Shown piece by piece: positions 48,798 through 59,420 of a DNA stretch of 64,000 bases (positions within the stretch are counted from its first letter, which is position 1; each line of letters opens with the position of its first letter). The translations under genes were made by a program, and so were the position numbers. Source of the DNA: Hyphodiscus hymeniophilus (taxonomy: Eukaryota > Ascomycota > Leotiomycetes > Helotiales > Hyphodiscaceae); assembly GCA_016508695.1 (NCBI GenBank), contig VNKQ01000005.1, positions 186,001 to 250,000 of the forward strand. The letters run 5' to 3'. The notes under the pieces were generated by a model. That model was not told the DNA's origin. It saw only the letters and a program-made list of their open reading frames with translations, and made no database searches.

Positions 48798-50265
48798 TGT
48801 CGAGAAATAATGTCTGGCAGACTCCTGTCGTGCCAAAGAAGCAAGGAAAGGGGACACCCGTCGTGACTGGTCTTTGATGAGTCAAAGACTCTGATCGATC
48901 CAAGAACTCGCGATAGTCGTAGATTAGTGTCAATGATATTTTACTTGGAAAGCTCTGGAGAGACGATCGAGATGAGCTGCGGCGATTCGGATCATCTGGT
49001 GCAATATTCCTGGCTTGCTGTACGGGAGAGACGCAAAATCACGGTAAGTTTCGCTGCTACTCCAGGTAAGGCTATATGGGCTGGGTATGTTGAGAAGGTC
49101 ATGGGCAGTAACGATGTATGATGAACCGAGTCCCGAACAATGGAAGTGAATGCAAGTTGCTAGCAGATCGTAGGCAGTTCAGAAGGCAGACTGAGACTGG
49201 TAAGGCTCTGATGCGTTGCCCTGCCTGTACGGCGGTTCGCTTCCTTGTGGTACAATGTTGGAAACATTGGCGGGGATTTGATAGGCCATAAGGGCGGTGG
49301 CTGATTTGACCTTGTCTCATTCTGCAGCGCCAGAATCTTGCGAAAGGTTGTTCTGGAATGTCCGCCCAGAAAAGCATCCTTATAAATAACCATGGGTCAT
49401 ATTCCTAGTATTCGATTTTGGTGCCGATTGAGACACACAGCTCGCGACGGTCTACCAAGCTGGGGTCATTTGGGAGTGGACACAGACCGAGCCGAGCTCT
49501 GAATACGATGCAGCTCAAGATAGCCTCATCTACCCGACTTGCTTGCATGAGCTGATGTGCAGACTTGGTACGGAGGCTGGCATGGCTAGTCGTAGCTGCA
49601 GGAGGGGCGGGGTCAATTGGATATCAAGGCTTACATCCTCCCGACAGATCAGCGGCTTTAGAGTGACAACGCGCAATGAAAAAGCAAGTTTGATCAGACA
49701 CTAGAGTTGTGTAACATTGCGAAGCCTAGGCTCACCGTTCTCGTCGAGACAGGCGGTGGCTTAGTAGGCATTGGCTTCCAAATTGGCAGATTTGCGATTG
49801 TCTATGATCTGCTTTCAACTTTCAAAAAGAGCTCAAGCAAGGAAAGAGAGGAGGGGTTCAATGTGCCAACGCTGCAGATGATCTGCTCCATTGGGACTAC
49901 CAAGACGTTCTCTTAAACGATGGTCGGCTTCTACATCACGTGATTAACTCTCAGCCTCGTCCAGCCTCGCCAAAATTTTGTTCACGGATCCTGCCTAGTC
50001 ATCAACTTGAGATCAGACAAAATCCCTCAACCTCCAAGGCGCCATACGGTTTGATCACCACAAATGTATCTTTAAGGATTTACCAATTTTTACATATTCC
50101 GAGAAGAAGCATGTTCAGCAGATCAGAAAGAGATCTTACCCGTTCATTCAATCGCAGGAGTCGCAGGATACGACGGTGAATATCAAGCTGGCTGTCTTAA
50201 CTATCTCAAAGGCATCCGGATATATCTGTGAACGGGCCCTGCGATACTTCGCAAGATACATCACA
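48798..50265. other. Divergent intergenic region between NLR gene and SUA5
   Basis: 1.47 kb with only short open frames lacking family resemblance. It should hold both promoters. The only distinct motif I note is the CACGTG palindrome listed separately. Confidence 0.5.
49935..49944. promoter_or_regulatory. CACGTG palindrome (ATCACGTGAT) upstream of SUA5
   Basis: A perfect 10-bp palindrome about 320 bp before the SUA5 ATG. It matches the core site of bHLH factors such as Cbf1. Function is inferred from the motif only. Confidence 0.4.
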
Positions 50266-51663
50266 ATGGGTTCAAATAACGCCGAGGACCATGTCTTCGG
50301 GACTCGCGTTCTGCCGGTCACCACGACTGATCTTGGCCATTTCGAAAACCAAGACACACTCGAGAAATGGATCCTTCCAACCGCAGGGCTCGAGAGCCTC
50401 GAGGAAGCTGCCAGCCACCTCAAGCACACCAGTATACCAGTTGGCTTCCCCACAGAAACAGTTTATGGTCTTGGTGCAGATGCAACAAGGAGTGATGCAG
50501 TAACGGGAATCTATAAAGCGAAGGGTCGACCGTCCGATAATCCACTCATTATCCACGTCTGCGACCTCACTATGCTAGGAAGCCTACTCTCTTCTCCTAG
50601 TCCAGGACATAGCTCTGCAGTGGACCCGGTTCCAGAGATCTACAAGCCATTGATTAAGGCATTCTGGCCTGGTCCTCTCACAATCCTCTTGCCGAACCCT
50701 GAGCCTAGCAAGCTAGCACCAGAAGTTACGGCAGGGCTCAGTTCGTTCGGTCTACGCATGCCTTCGTCACCTCTTGCGCTATCACTCATCCAGCTTGCGG
50801 GCGTACCACTAGCTGCTCCGTCTGCAAATGCCTCGACCAAGCCTTCTCCCACGACTGCACAACATGTCTTGCATGATCTGGATGGGACGATTGAAATCAT
50901 ACTGGACGGGGGACCGTGTCAGGTTGGAGTTGAAAGCACAGTCGTCGATGGACTCTGCGATCCTCCCGTGGTGCTGAGACCCGGCGGTGTGAGCATCGAT
51001 CGGATTCGAGAGTGTAAGGGATGGGGGGATGTTGTGAAAGGTTATAAGGACGCAAGTGAAGTTGGAAACCAAGCACCACGAGCACCCGGAATGAAGTACA
51101 AACACTACAGCCCGAAAGCAAAGGTTGTGCTCTTTGAAGCCTCTCCCCAATCTCCAAGCATACTTGGAATACCTACAGAGGCATGGAAGATCATGTCCGC
51201 ACTGGCTAAAAAGACAGATCATATGGGCTATGAATCTATGGAGAAAACCCCTTTGATCGGGATTGTTTCAACAAGGCACTGGCCCGTAACTGGTGGATTC
51301 GAGGGCGTCAAATGGGGATGGGATAATGAGGAAGGCGTTACGAAGATCATTCGTAGACGGCCTCTTGATGCGAGCAGCAATCTTCAGATGAAGCGAGGGG
51401 AGTTTTGGCGAGGAGTTTCTTTCCCTGAAAGCGGAGAGTTACCAAGTGATACTGATGTCCATATTGCGGATATTGTAACGGTGTCCTTGGGCAACGAGAC
51501 AAAAGACATTGCGCATGGCTTATTTTCCGCCCTGAGAGAGTTGGATCAGAGAGGTGTCGATGTTATATATGTAGAAGGGATTGAGGATGAGGGGGATATT
51601 GCTGCAGCTGTTATGAACAGGCTGAGGAAGGCTGCTTCCATCATTGAAAGGGTCCACACATAG
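50266..51663 (+). CDS. SUA5: Threonylcarbamoyl-AMP synthase Sua5
   Basis: Makes threonylcarbamoyl-AMP from threonine, bicarbonate and ATP, the first step of the t6A37 modification of ANN-decoding tRNAs. The single exon encodes 465 residues from ATG 50266. The open frame extends 30 codons further up to 50176 but has no earlier ATG, so an upstream exon is possible. The YrdC domain covers about 55-250, with FPTETVYGLGADAT at 61-74, the KAKGRPSDNP substrate/ATP motif at 84-93 and the GVESTVVD block near 221-228. The linker APRAPGMKYKHYSPKA (270-285) and the C-terminal Sua5 domain show this is the long Sua5 type and not the short YrdC type. It appears intact; its 3' end lies 200 bp from the convergent RET3. 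Confidence 0.95.
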   Translation: MGSNNAEDHVFGTRVLPVTTTDLGHFENQDTLEKWILPTAGLESLEEAASHLKHTSIPVGFPTETVYGLGADATRSDAVTGIYKAKGRPSDNPLIIHVCDLTMLGSLLSSPSPGHSSAVDPVPEIYKPLIKAFWPGPLTILLPNPEPSKLAPEVTAGLSSFGLRMPSSPLALSLIQLAGVPLAAPSANASTKPSPTTAQHVLHDLDGTIEIILDGGPCQVGVESTVVDGLCDPPVVLRPGGVSIDRIRECKGWGDVVKGYKDASEVGNQAPRAPGMKYKHYSPKAKVVLFEASPQSPSILGIPTEAWKIMSALAKKTDHMGYESMEKTPLIGIVSTRHWPVTGGFEGVKWGWDNEEGVTKIIRRRPLDASSNLQMKRGEFWRGVSFPESGELPSDTDVHIADIVTVSLGNETKDIAHGLFSALRELDQRGVDVIYVEGIEDEGDIAAAVMNRLRKAASIIERVHT

Positions 51664-51862
51664 ATGCTCATCCTATATGATCTCCCCTGAACTGAGCTCC
51701 GGGGAAGCTGTTTCTCAATGTGCTGCAACTTCTGGATTGCTATTCCGTCTCCATACCAGGAGACAATATGCCCAATATGAAAACGCCTCCCATCTACTCC
51801 CAAATTTTGCTTTCCACAAATCCACATATTCTCTCACCGTGTCTCTCTTGGGCAGCGTGTAT

Positions 51863-52683
51863 TCACAGGCCCTGCCTTAGCCAATCTCCCAACTTCGCCT
51901 TACCAAACTGTGCCAGGTTGTTCATGCCCTGCTCCGACAAATCTATACTCTTCAAGTTCGTGACATCTTGTGTTGGCGCTCTGCTGACTCGCTGGACGAT
52001 GATCGTAGGATCTGTCTCGAGAATGATTCCATCATCTACGATCTCATCGATGGCGAGGGAGAGGAGGTCGTAGTTCTCGATGGTGGTTCTCTTGTCTACT
52101 GCTTGTCTTTGGGAAGTCAGCACTCATCCATAGCAGCATTCCTCCTACTACATATTTCTCAATCCACGTCCAGCTCCCCAAACCACAACATTTCGAAATA
52201 AGTACGGGGATCCAGAATGTAAACGTACTTGAACAACAAATGTAGACTATCCCTCAGCGCAAGGATGACATTGTACAGCATGATCTCATTCTCATCCACA
52301 CCACCCACAACGTACATCATGACATCGCTCTCGGACTTGTACAGCACGATTCTGTTGTCGTAGAGGATGATGTCTGCGGATTGCTTGGCGGTCTTCTCGA
52401 GGAGGCCTTTCTCGAAGGCTTTTTGCGACTTTAAGTCTGGGTAAGGTTGTGGAGGGGGTTGGGAGTCTTCTGTGAACCGGGAATGTCAGTACATATCTCT
52501 GCGACTCGACCGAGAGTGTTTTCTCGGAGACAGATGCATAGAGAGGAGCTGAGAAGAGGGAGACGTACTGGGACCGCTGGAGTGGTGGGGTGCATTGTAG
52601 TATTTTGCGAAGACTCGGGAGCCGTCTTCTGAGCTGAGGATAATGATCGCATTGACTGAGAAGAGGGACATTCCTGGTGCCAT
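51863..52683 (-). CDS. RET3: Coatomer zeta subunit
   Basis: Small subunit of the COPI vesicle coat, acting in Golgi-to-ER retrograde transport. Exons are 52569-52683, 52229-52469 and 51863-52106 (199 residues, close to yeast Ret3). Donors are GTACGT (both introns), acceptors ACAG and AAAG, and the frame runs cleanly across. The N-terminal block MSLFSVNAIIILSSEDGSR begins the longin-like fold. Then come GLLEKTAKQSADIILYDN and a core ending in NVILALRDSLHLLFK. The C-terminal part has SLAIDEIVDDGIILETDP, the signature of zeta-COP. The start is ATG 52683; Met5 is an alternative. It appears intact and is convergent with SUA5. Confidence 0.95.
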
Positions 52684-53306
52684 GATTGCGGTAGGGTGAG
52701 ATTACTCGGAGCGTGGGTTAGGAAATTTCTGGGGCTTGAATGTCAATTTGTATAACTGTTCCATATCAAAATGCGAGGTGGTCACTTGTGTCCTTAAATA
52801 TGAGGCGGCAGTAAAGTATTCGAGTACCAAAAACCTTCGCTTCTCACGACCTCCAGGACTGACGTCGAAAAGCAGCGAATTTGTTTGGTGAAATTCTCCT
52901 TCGTTACTTGGCTTGAGAGTTCTCGCCATGACATCGTTGTATGAATCATCACCAGCAAAATGGATACGCCTGATGGATTTAGGGCTTAATCTAGTCTGCG
53001 ACCTGGATCTAAACCATCTGCTAATTCAAAATAATCAATGGTTGACGCCTCTTTACTCGTTTTTCAATGTCGTCTTCCATCTTTCGAAATTTCGAAATTG
53101 TATCAAGGCGTTTGCTGTAACACTCATCAAATACCAGTTTTCATTTCCGATTTTTCGACTGCTCATGTTCTGATAGTCACAGTCGCATTGGCCAAATCGT
53201 GTTTGTACAGAAGTCATCTGGTAACAAGACCAAAACCACGAGCACCTAGTAACTTGCCCTTCTCAACCTCCCAACTTTCTCTCTTCGATAAGCACCTACC
53301 ACGAGG
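52684..53306. other. Divergent promoter region
   Basis: Lies between the start of RET3 (minus) and that of the F-box-like gene (plus). A minus-strand frame at 52702-52929 has no family resemblance and overlaps the likely RET3 promoter, so it is not called. Confidence 0.5.
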
Positions 53307-54958
53307 ATGAAAAACTTCAAACAACAATCACAAATGGAACTCTCCCAGATCAAGACTGGTAAGTCTTCCAAATCATGAACTCTTCATTCTTGCACTTCTT
53401 CATGGTTTGTGCATTGGAAATCTCAAAACTGGCCAACTCATCACTCTCATTCTCACATTCTTCCACAGGTTCCTCACCTTCCTCGAGGATTTCCGATATT
53501 ACTTCGTCATACGACATGAACTGCATCTCCACTTCAGCAAGCCATGAGACAACAGAGATCTCTCGAAGCTCAAGTGATGAAGCAACTGAGTCCTTAAATC
53601 AAGGCCTCGACTCACATTCGAAGTTGGGGAGATCGAGATCTGCCCCTGGCAACACGTATGCATCTACGCATCGACTCCATGACAGTGCAGAGCCACAAAC
53701 ATCCTCTCCGACTCTCGACCTACTCAAACCTCGAGTCCCTCGTGAAACAGGCTACGGTGATTTTTGTTTTGGTCGGTTATTCGAATGGGAAGATAGAAAG
53801 AATGTGCTACCTCCGCCTGGGCCCTCCGGTAAAGATGCTTTGTTTGAGCAAGTCGATAGATTCGTAAGGTAAAAAAACCGTTGTTCATAGACAGTACCAA
53901 ATTGCAAGGCTAACGTCGTTACCCTCAGATTTGGCCAGTTTCCATTCTTTGATCTTCCCATTGAAATTCGTAAAAAAATCTTCAAGTTATTTTTGGCACC
54001 ACTCTTCTATCACGATGAAGAAAATCTGGACTGTATTTACATTAGCATATTCACGCAATCTTTCAATTCCGACATGGATGACTACTACTCCGGAGATTAC
54101 GAAAATTCAGTCAGGAATTCTGCTCAGAGCGAGTCCAGTCATGGAGACGGCTTAGCGAGGTCTGCGAAACTTATCTCTCCAAAAGAACACAGACTGAACG
54201 AGGAGAAGTTTGAGCGAAAGAAGCGGCGCTATTTTCAAAATCGACAACCGCATCCTTCTCGTACGTTTAACAATCATAATGTATGCCCATGGTTGCCTTT
54301 TTTTAACGAAACCGTTGAGGGTGGCAATAATATTAGCTGGTCCTTCCCACATCATTGGGCGTTTATTGAGTTCCTTAGGCGAGCTTCGAACGTGAGTACC
54401 TTGTTCAGACATGAATTTGGGCAGGTGTTCTGGGGTCGCACAGCTATCCACATCTTTGGTGCAGAAGGTCTTTCGATCCTCAGGGGCTTCTTGGAGGAGA
54501 GACCTGCTGTCCGCTATGGCATTAAAAGACTAGATTTTTGTATCGGCACGCACGAATCCCCGCATCCATATGAAGATATTCAACGTCTTACAGCAATATT
54601 GGAGTTGAATTCGCTGGCTATCGGACTAAATCTTGATGAAAGCGACCTCGATCAACTAGCTTGTGGAGAGGGGACTCTAATGGAGCTCTCGTCAATTCGA
54701 AGAATGAAGGTGCACAAACAATTCAAAGTTCGCTTTCAAAACATTGACTGGGACGAATCAAACGGGATTGAGCACGACTCCGAAGATGGAATGAGTTATA
54801 TCCATAAGCTTGAAAGTCTTCATGTGCCCAAGCTTACTGAACTCATGATGCCTGATACACTTCGTGTCAAGCCAGTCGAGACTGTGGTAGATAAGTACTT
54901 GGCTTCCAGAATCGAGACTCTGGCCCTCCAACAATCAGACCAAAACGCCAGCAACTGA
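53307..54958 (+). CDS. F-box-like fungal protein of unknown function
   Basis: Predicted exons are 53307-53358, 53469-53868 and 53929-54958, giving 493 residues. The first intron has a GTAAGT donor and a pyrimidine-rich CCACAG acceptor; the second has a GTAAAA donor and a CTCAG acceptor preceded by a CTAAC branch site. Residues about 1-150 are Ser-rich and probably disordered. The second join creates the stretch GQFPFFDLPIEIRKKIFKLF, which resembles the F-box-like leader of many uncharacterised fungal proteins; in true F-boxes this helix binds Skp1. The remaining 300 residues show no recognisable repeat or catalytic motif. If the first intron is not used, ATG 53375 would give a shorter protein. 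Function is unknown; a substrate-adaptor role in ubiquitination is only a possibility. Confidence 0.7.
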
Positions 54959-56196
54959 GACAACCTTCCGCCTTTGGTACTGGCGCATTAGAATTCTCGA
55001 TTTCAAGGAGACCATTTCGCCAACTCGTTTCTCCATTTGTTTCCTCCAGCTCATCACTCATCGACTAAAGCTCTGGAGCCAGATCTACGCAGTCATAAAC
55101 TCGAGTCATGACTTGCTCCGCCTTGACAGGGACCACAACCCTCCTCTCGACGAGATATGCAGCAGGTGTATGTATCACTAGAGCCGGTCATTCAAGATTA
55201 TTTCTGCTCTACTCCGGACTGTCTTCATTTCGCAATCAAATACAGAGCTGGGCTCATTTCCATTCGACATTTCACATCTTACGATACTCGCTTGGACGAA
55301 CAACCCAGCGTTTCCCCAAAACTCCTTCATCTCTTCGTCACCTATTACGAGCTCTTTTGTGTTGCGAATATGAGATAAACTTTTCCTGGGCTTTTCTTTC
55401 CTTAGACTGCTTTTTTATTGTTATGCTTTGGAAGCAGGAGGACGTCACCGGTTGTTCTTCTTCAGGTTGTTTTGTTAATTTTAAGGAGGCAGGGGGACGG
55501 ACGTCATTGCATGGCGTGGAATCTAAAAGCAGAACAGGGACTGGCACATCACCAGATCTTTTTCAGCTTCTCAGCGGCGATGAACATCTCTGTAGCCTCC
55601 TTGAGTTAGCATCCATAATACAATCATACACACTTTGCGTAGTCTTTCGTACCCCAAACGTGATACTGGGTAGAAAGAACATCAGTATGGGGCCGGGTTT
55701 GTATCAAGGATTCGACTTGGAAAGTATGATTGATTAACGATCTGGCATTCTGCATTTCGACTAAATATATTATGAGAAAGATGATTGACTACAGGATTGC
55801 GAGATTTGAACAACACTCTGGGGTTTGAGCTTTCAATTAGATTCGCTATGCTGGTGGCGGAAGCTTTTGCCCCTCAGCGGTTGATCAGAGAGAGTATGGC
55901 TTTTCATTGCCAGACCTCCGAATTTTCTCATCCACGCAGCATAGCTTTGACAGTGACTGAAATTACATAAGGAGTCAGGTTATGGCACCGGGGGCGGAAG
56001 GTCTTGATGAAGATCGTATGATTGATTGTAGACGAGTGTCGAGGGATGAAAAGGATACACATCACAATACTCATGCGAAAGAAGTCTTGTAATGAACGGA
56101 GCTTATTGAATCAATTACTTTTACATGTTCATAATCAATGCTCAATCAACCTCATCCTATCCCCAAACCCCCTATTTTCAACCTCTTCCTCGTCAA
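54959..56196. other. Convergent intergenic region
   Basis: 1.24 kb between the F-box-like gene and the beta-glucosidase gene. The longest open frame, 55108-55737 on the plus strand, encodes Cys/Ser/Leu-rich sequence without family resemblance and without splice partners, so I do not call it. Confidence 0.5.
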
Positions 56197-59027
56197 TCAG
56201 TGCAGACGTGCACTCAACGGCAAGTTTCTCGAGCTAGCACCAACATAAACCGTCTTGGGGAAGTTACTGATAACCCAGTTCTGGCTGACGGGATCCCAGT
56301 TGGAGAGATCACGACGGGTGAGTTGGTAGGTGAAGGTTTCCGACTCTCCTGGGTCCAGGATCAAATCGTCGAAGGCGCGGAGGACGACCTTGGGGTCGTT
56401 GGGTCCACCGAGGTTGATGTACTGCACGTAATAATTAGTACATGTTCAATAAAGGGCTTCAGTGACTGAGGTCTTACCAGTTGAGCAATCTCAGTGCCTT
56501 TGACATGACCAGTGTTGGTGACCGTCGCAGAAACAGTGTACATCTCATCATAAAGCTGTCTGTTGCCACCGGGGGATCCACCAGAACCAATCAGTGGCTG
56601 TGGACTACCATCAGTAGCTCCCTTGGGCCAGTTCTGAGGCTCGCCAGTTGGCACGGGTGTGCTGATGTAAGGATAGACGTAGAATGGGATAGCGTTGAAT
56701 CCAGGAGGGAATTCAGCATGAGCAGGGTCCAAGTCGATATGTCCAAACGTCGGCGCGGGGCCGGTGGTGCCATGTGTAGGCTGGTATGGGCCAGGGTTCA
56801 GTTTTTCGATCTTCAAGTTCGAGTACTTGTACGTGGTGTATGATAAGCCGTATCCGAACTCATACGTCGGCTCGATGTTATATTTATCGAAGTGACGGTA
56901 ATCAATGAATACACCTTCGTTGAAGTTCAGCTGGAGGGGGTCCTCTGCCGCGGTGTATACGACATCTACTCCGTAGTCCTCGCGGGATTTGCCCCATGTG
57001 AAGACGGTCTTGGCTTGGGGGTTCACTTTACCGTACAGGACGTCTGTGATTGCGTTTCCGGACTCTTGTCCAGGAAGACCGGCCCAGAGGATCGCGGTGA
57101 TGTTGGGATTGTTCTTGTGTGCTTCGAGGATAACGGCGCCGACTGTGTGCAGGACGAGAATTGTGTTCGGATTCAACGATGCGACGTATTCGACAAGTGC
57201 GTCTCCGTTGCCCCATAGTGTCAGGTTGTTTCGATCACCTTGGTTGGTGTCGACTGTAATATAGTCCTCGCCACTGTCTGCGTTCGCGAAAACAAGGGCG
57301 TAATCTGCACCAGTCACAGCGGCTGCGATGGCTTTGAGATCGTAGTTGTCGCTAACGTTCGCGAATTTCGTCTTGTCATGCGCAGCTTGGGCTGCGAGAG
57401 CAGTGACAGGAGCGATCAAGTAAGGGAAGTTTGCTGTTCCACTTCCCCATCCCATGGCCAAGGTTCCGGTATCGCAGCCTCGATCACCACATGCGTTCGG
57501 ACCACCTGGATTGTCGTGGGCATCTTCTCCAATAACGGCAATGCTCTTGGGTTTGTTCAATGGAAGAGCGTTTTTGGTGTTTTTGAGAAGAACTGTTGAT
57601 GCACCGCCAATTTCTCGGATGAGTGCAGCGTGATCGTCTTGGACATTGACGTGCCAGTTGACTTGGGTGAAGTCTTCCTGTGCTTGTGCGTGGGCAAAAC
57701 CGGTGGTGTTCAAGGTCCAAGAGTTGAAGTTGATGGGTATGGCAGTCTTGTCTCTTCCAACTTTGTACCAGGAAGACATGATTCGCACTACCATATCGTC
57801 GAGTCTCCATTGTGGGACTGTGCCGTTGAGAACTGCGAGGGTGAGGTTGGATCCCCAGAATGTATCGCCCGATGCGAGATTCTGGTCGCCGGCCATGGTC
57901 ATGTCTATGCTTGATCAGACTTAATCCTTGAAGTGTTAGGTAGGTAGATACTCACCTAGCCCAGCAAATGCACTCGCCACGCCAGTAACCTGAGCCCACC
58001 AATCGCTGACAACTGAGTTTACATATTAGCATTTTCTCATGATATATTCACTGGTAAACACACTAAAGCCTTGGAAGTCCAGTTCATTCTTGAGGAGGTA
58101 GTTGAGCAAGTGGGAGTTCTGCGATGCATAGCTGTTGTTGACCTGATTGTAAGAGCACATGACAGACCCCACGCCTGCTCTAACGGCATCTGCAAATGGC
58201 CTAGCTCGAGTCAGTATGCTCCATCCAACTCTCCCATCAAAGTCAGAGAACTCACCAAAGATAGAGCTCATGCATAGTAACATCATCAATGTTTGCAGAG
58301 TAGGCAAACTTTGTGAGGCCGCCTACTGCTTGGCGGAAGTGCTCTTGCTCGTTTCCGATGAAGTGCTTGGCGGATGCAATCACACCAGCGTCTTGAATAC
58401 CTTTGATGGTTTCTGCCATTGCGACACCTGTGAGGACCGGGTCGGAGCTGAAACCTGGATATACATTAGAACTCGCGCCAGGAGTCAGATGGTGCTGTAC
58501 AAACCTTCCCAGTTTCGTCCTCCTTCTGGAACTCGGCCAATGGGCCCAGCGACTGGTCCCAATTGAACGTCAACGCCCTTCCCAGCGTGCTCCGAGCCCA
58601 TTGCATTGCCACGACTCTTGAAGAGACGAGTACTCCATGTAGCGGCTACGTTCATTCCTGAGGGAAATGCGGAGTTCTCATCGGCTATGACATTATCAGC
58701 ACTCAATTGATGATCAAATAGATAGCATTGAAACTCACTGTCGCGAACTCCGAGAGGAGAGTCTTGCAGGCAAAGCCCTCTGAAGTTGAGTCTCGGGACG
58801 GAGCCAGTATTTCCAACACATTGTTGTCCCTCCCATCCAACACCAGTGGTGAGATTGATCTTCTCGAGCAGTGTGAGCCCACTAACGAAAGCCACAGCTT
58901 TGGTGTAGGCATCTTGCCATTCATTGGTGCCTCCGCGCGCCCATGGAGCTGGATAGCTGGGAGGAGAAGTGGCCTGGGCATTGGCAGAAGCTGCCAACGC
59001 CGCGACGGTTGCAACCGAGAACCACAT
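56197..59027 (-). CDS. Secreted GH3 beta-glucosidase
   Basis: Glycoside hydrolase family 3 beta-glucosidase that releases glucose from cellobiose and other beta-glucosides outside the cell. Seven exons: 58739-59027, 58505-58684, 58256-58454, 58064-58200, 57956-58012, 56478-57904 and 56197-56421, with introns of 50-56 bp. The product is 837 residues, close to Aspergillus-type enzymes. Residues 1-18 are a signal peptide ending ASANA. Family landmarks are SAFPSGMNVAATW, the KHFIGNEQEHFR block and the nucleophile motif VSDWW with Asp272, formed across the exon 4/5 join. GYGLSYTTY precedes the C-terminal fibronectin-III-like domain, which contains YINLGGPNDPKVVLRAF. Several NxS/T sites suggest glycosylation. 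It appears intact. Confidence 0.95.
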
Positions 59028-59420
59028 TGTCGGTGTAGCACGAAACTGAATGTCTCAATTGCTGCCTGTGATTCAATTGAGGTCGTAGAGCACAAACAAA
59101 GGATCGACGATAAAGCCAGGAGATTTCGCATGGAAGTGCGAACCCGGGTCTATATAGCTCGTCATTTCGAGAGGTGCCTGGATCCTGATCTGCAGACAAA
59201 TTTTCATTTGGAATCTCTGCTACTACGCTGCTGAGAGAATACGGCAGCGCGCATCTGCTTAGTCCCCCTGCCATGCAGTTGCTCAGATTGCTCAAGGAAG
59301 CAGGAGCTACGAGCTTTCCCCAGACTTCCATTCATCGGATGGAATTTCTTTCCCTGATGTCAGCGACTCATCGATCCAGGTCCAACCGGCGCCGATCCTG
59401 GGGTCAGGGGTCTGGGGAAG
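59028..59420 (-). promoter_or_regulatory. Beta-glucosidase promoter with TATA box and CreA-like sites
   Basis: A TATATA box lies at 59151-59156, about 125 bp above the ATG. SYGGRG-type CreA/Cre1 sites occur at 59318-59323 (CCCCAG on the plus strand), 59398-59403 and 59412-59417 (both CTGGGG). The last two are only 8 bp apart, and paired sites are the arrangement that usually binds the glucose repressor. Glucose repression is expected for this enzyme class; here it is inferred from motifs. Confidence 0.5.

Noticed and set aside
52702..52929. A 75-codon minus-strand open frame upstream of RET3
   Set aside because: It overlaps the likely RET3 promoter and shows no recognised family.
55108..55737. 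A 209-codon plus-strand open frame
   Set aside because: Cys/Ser/Leu-rich sequence without family resemblance, no splice partner, and it sits in a convergent intergenic region.
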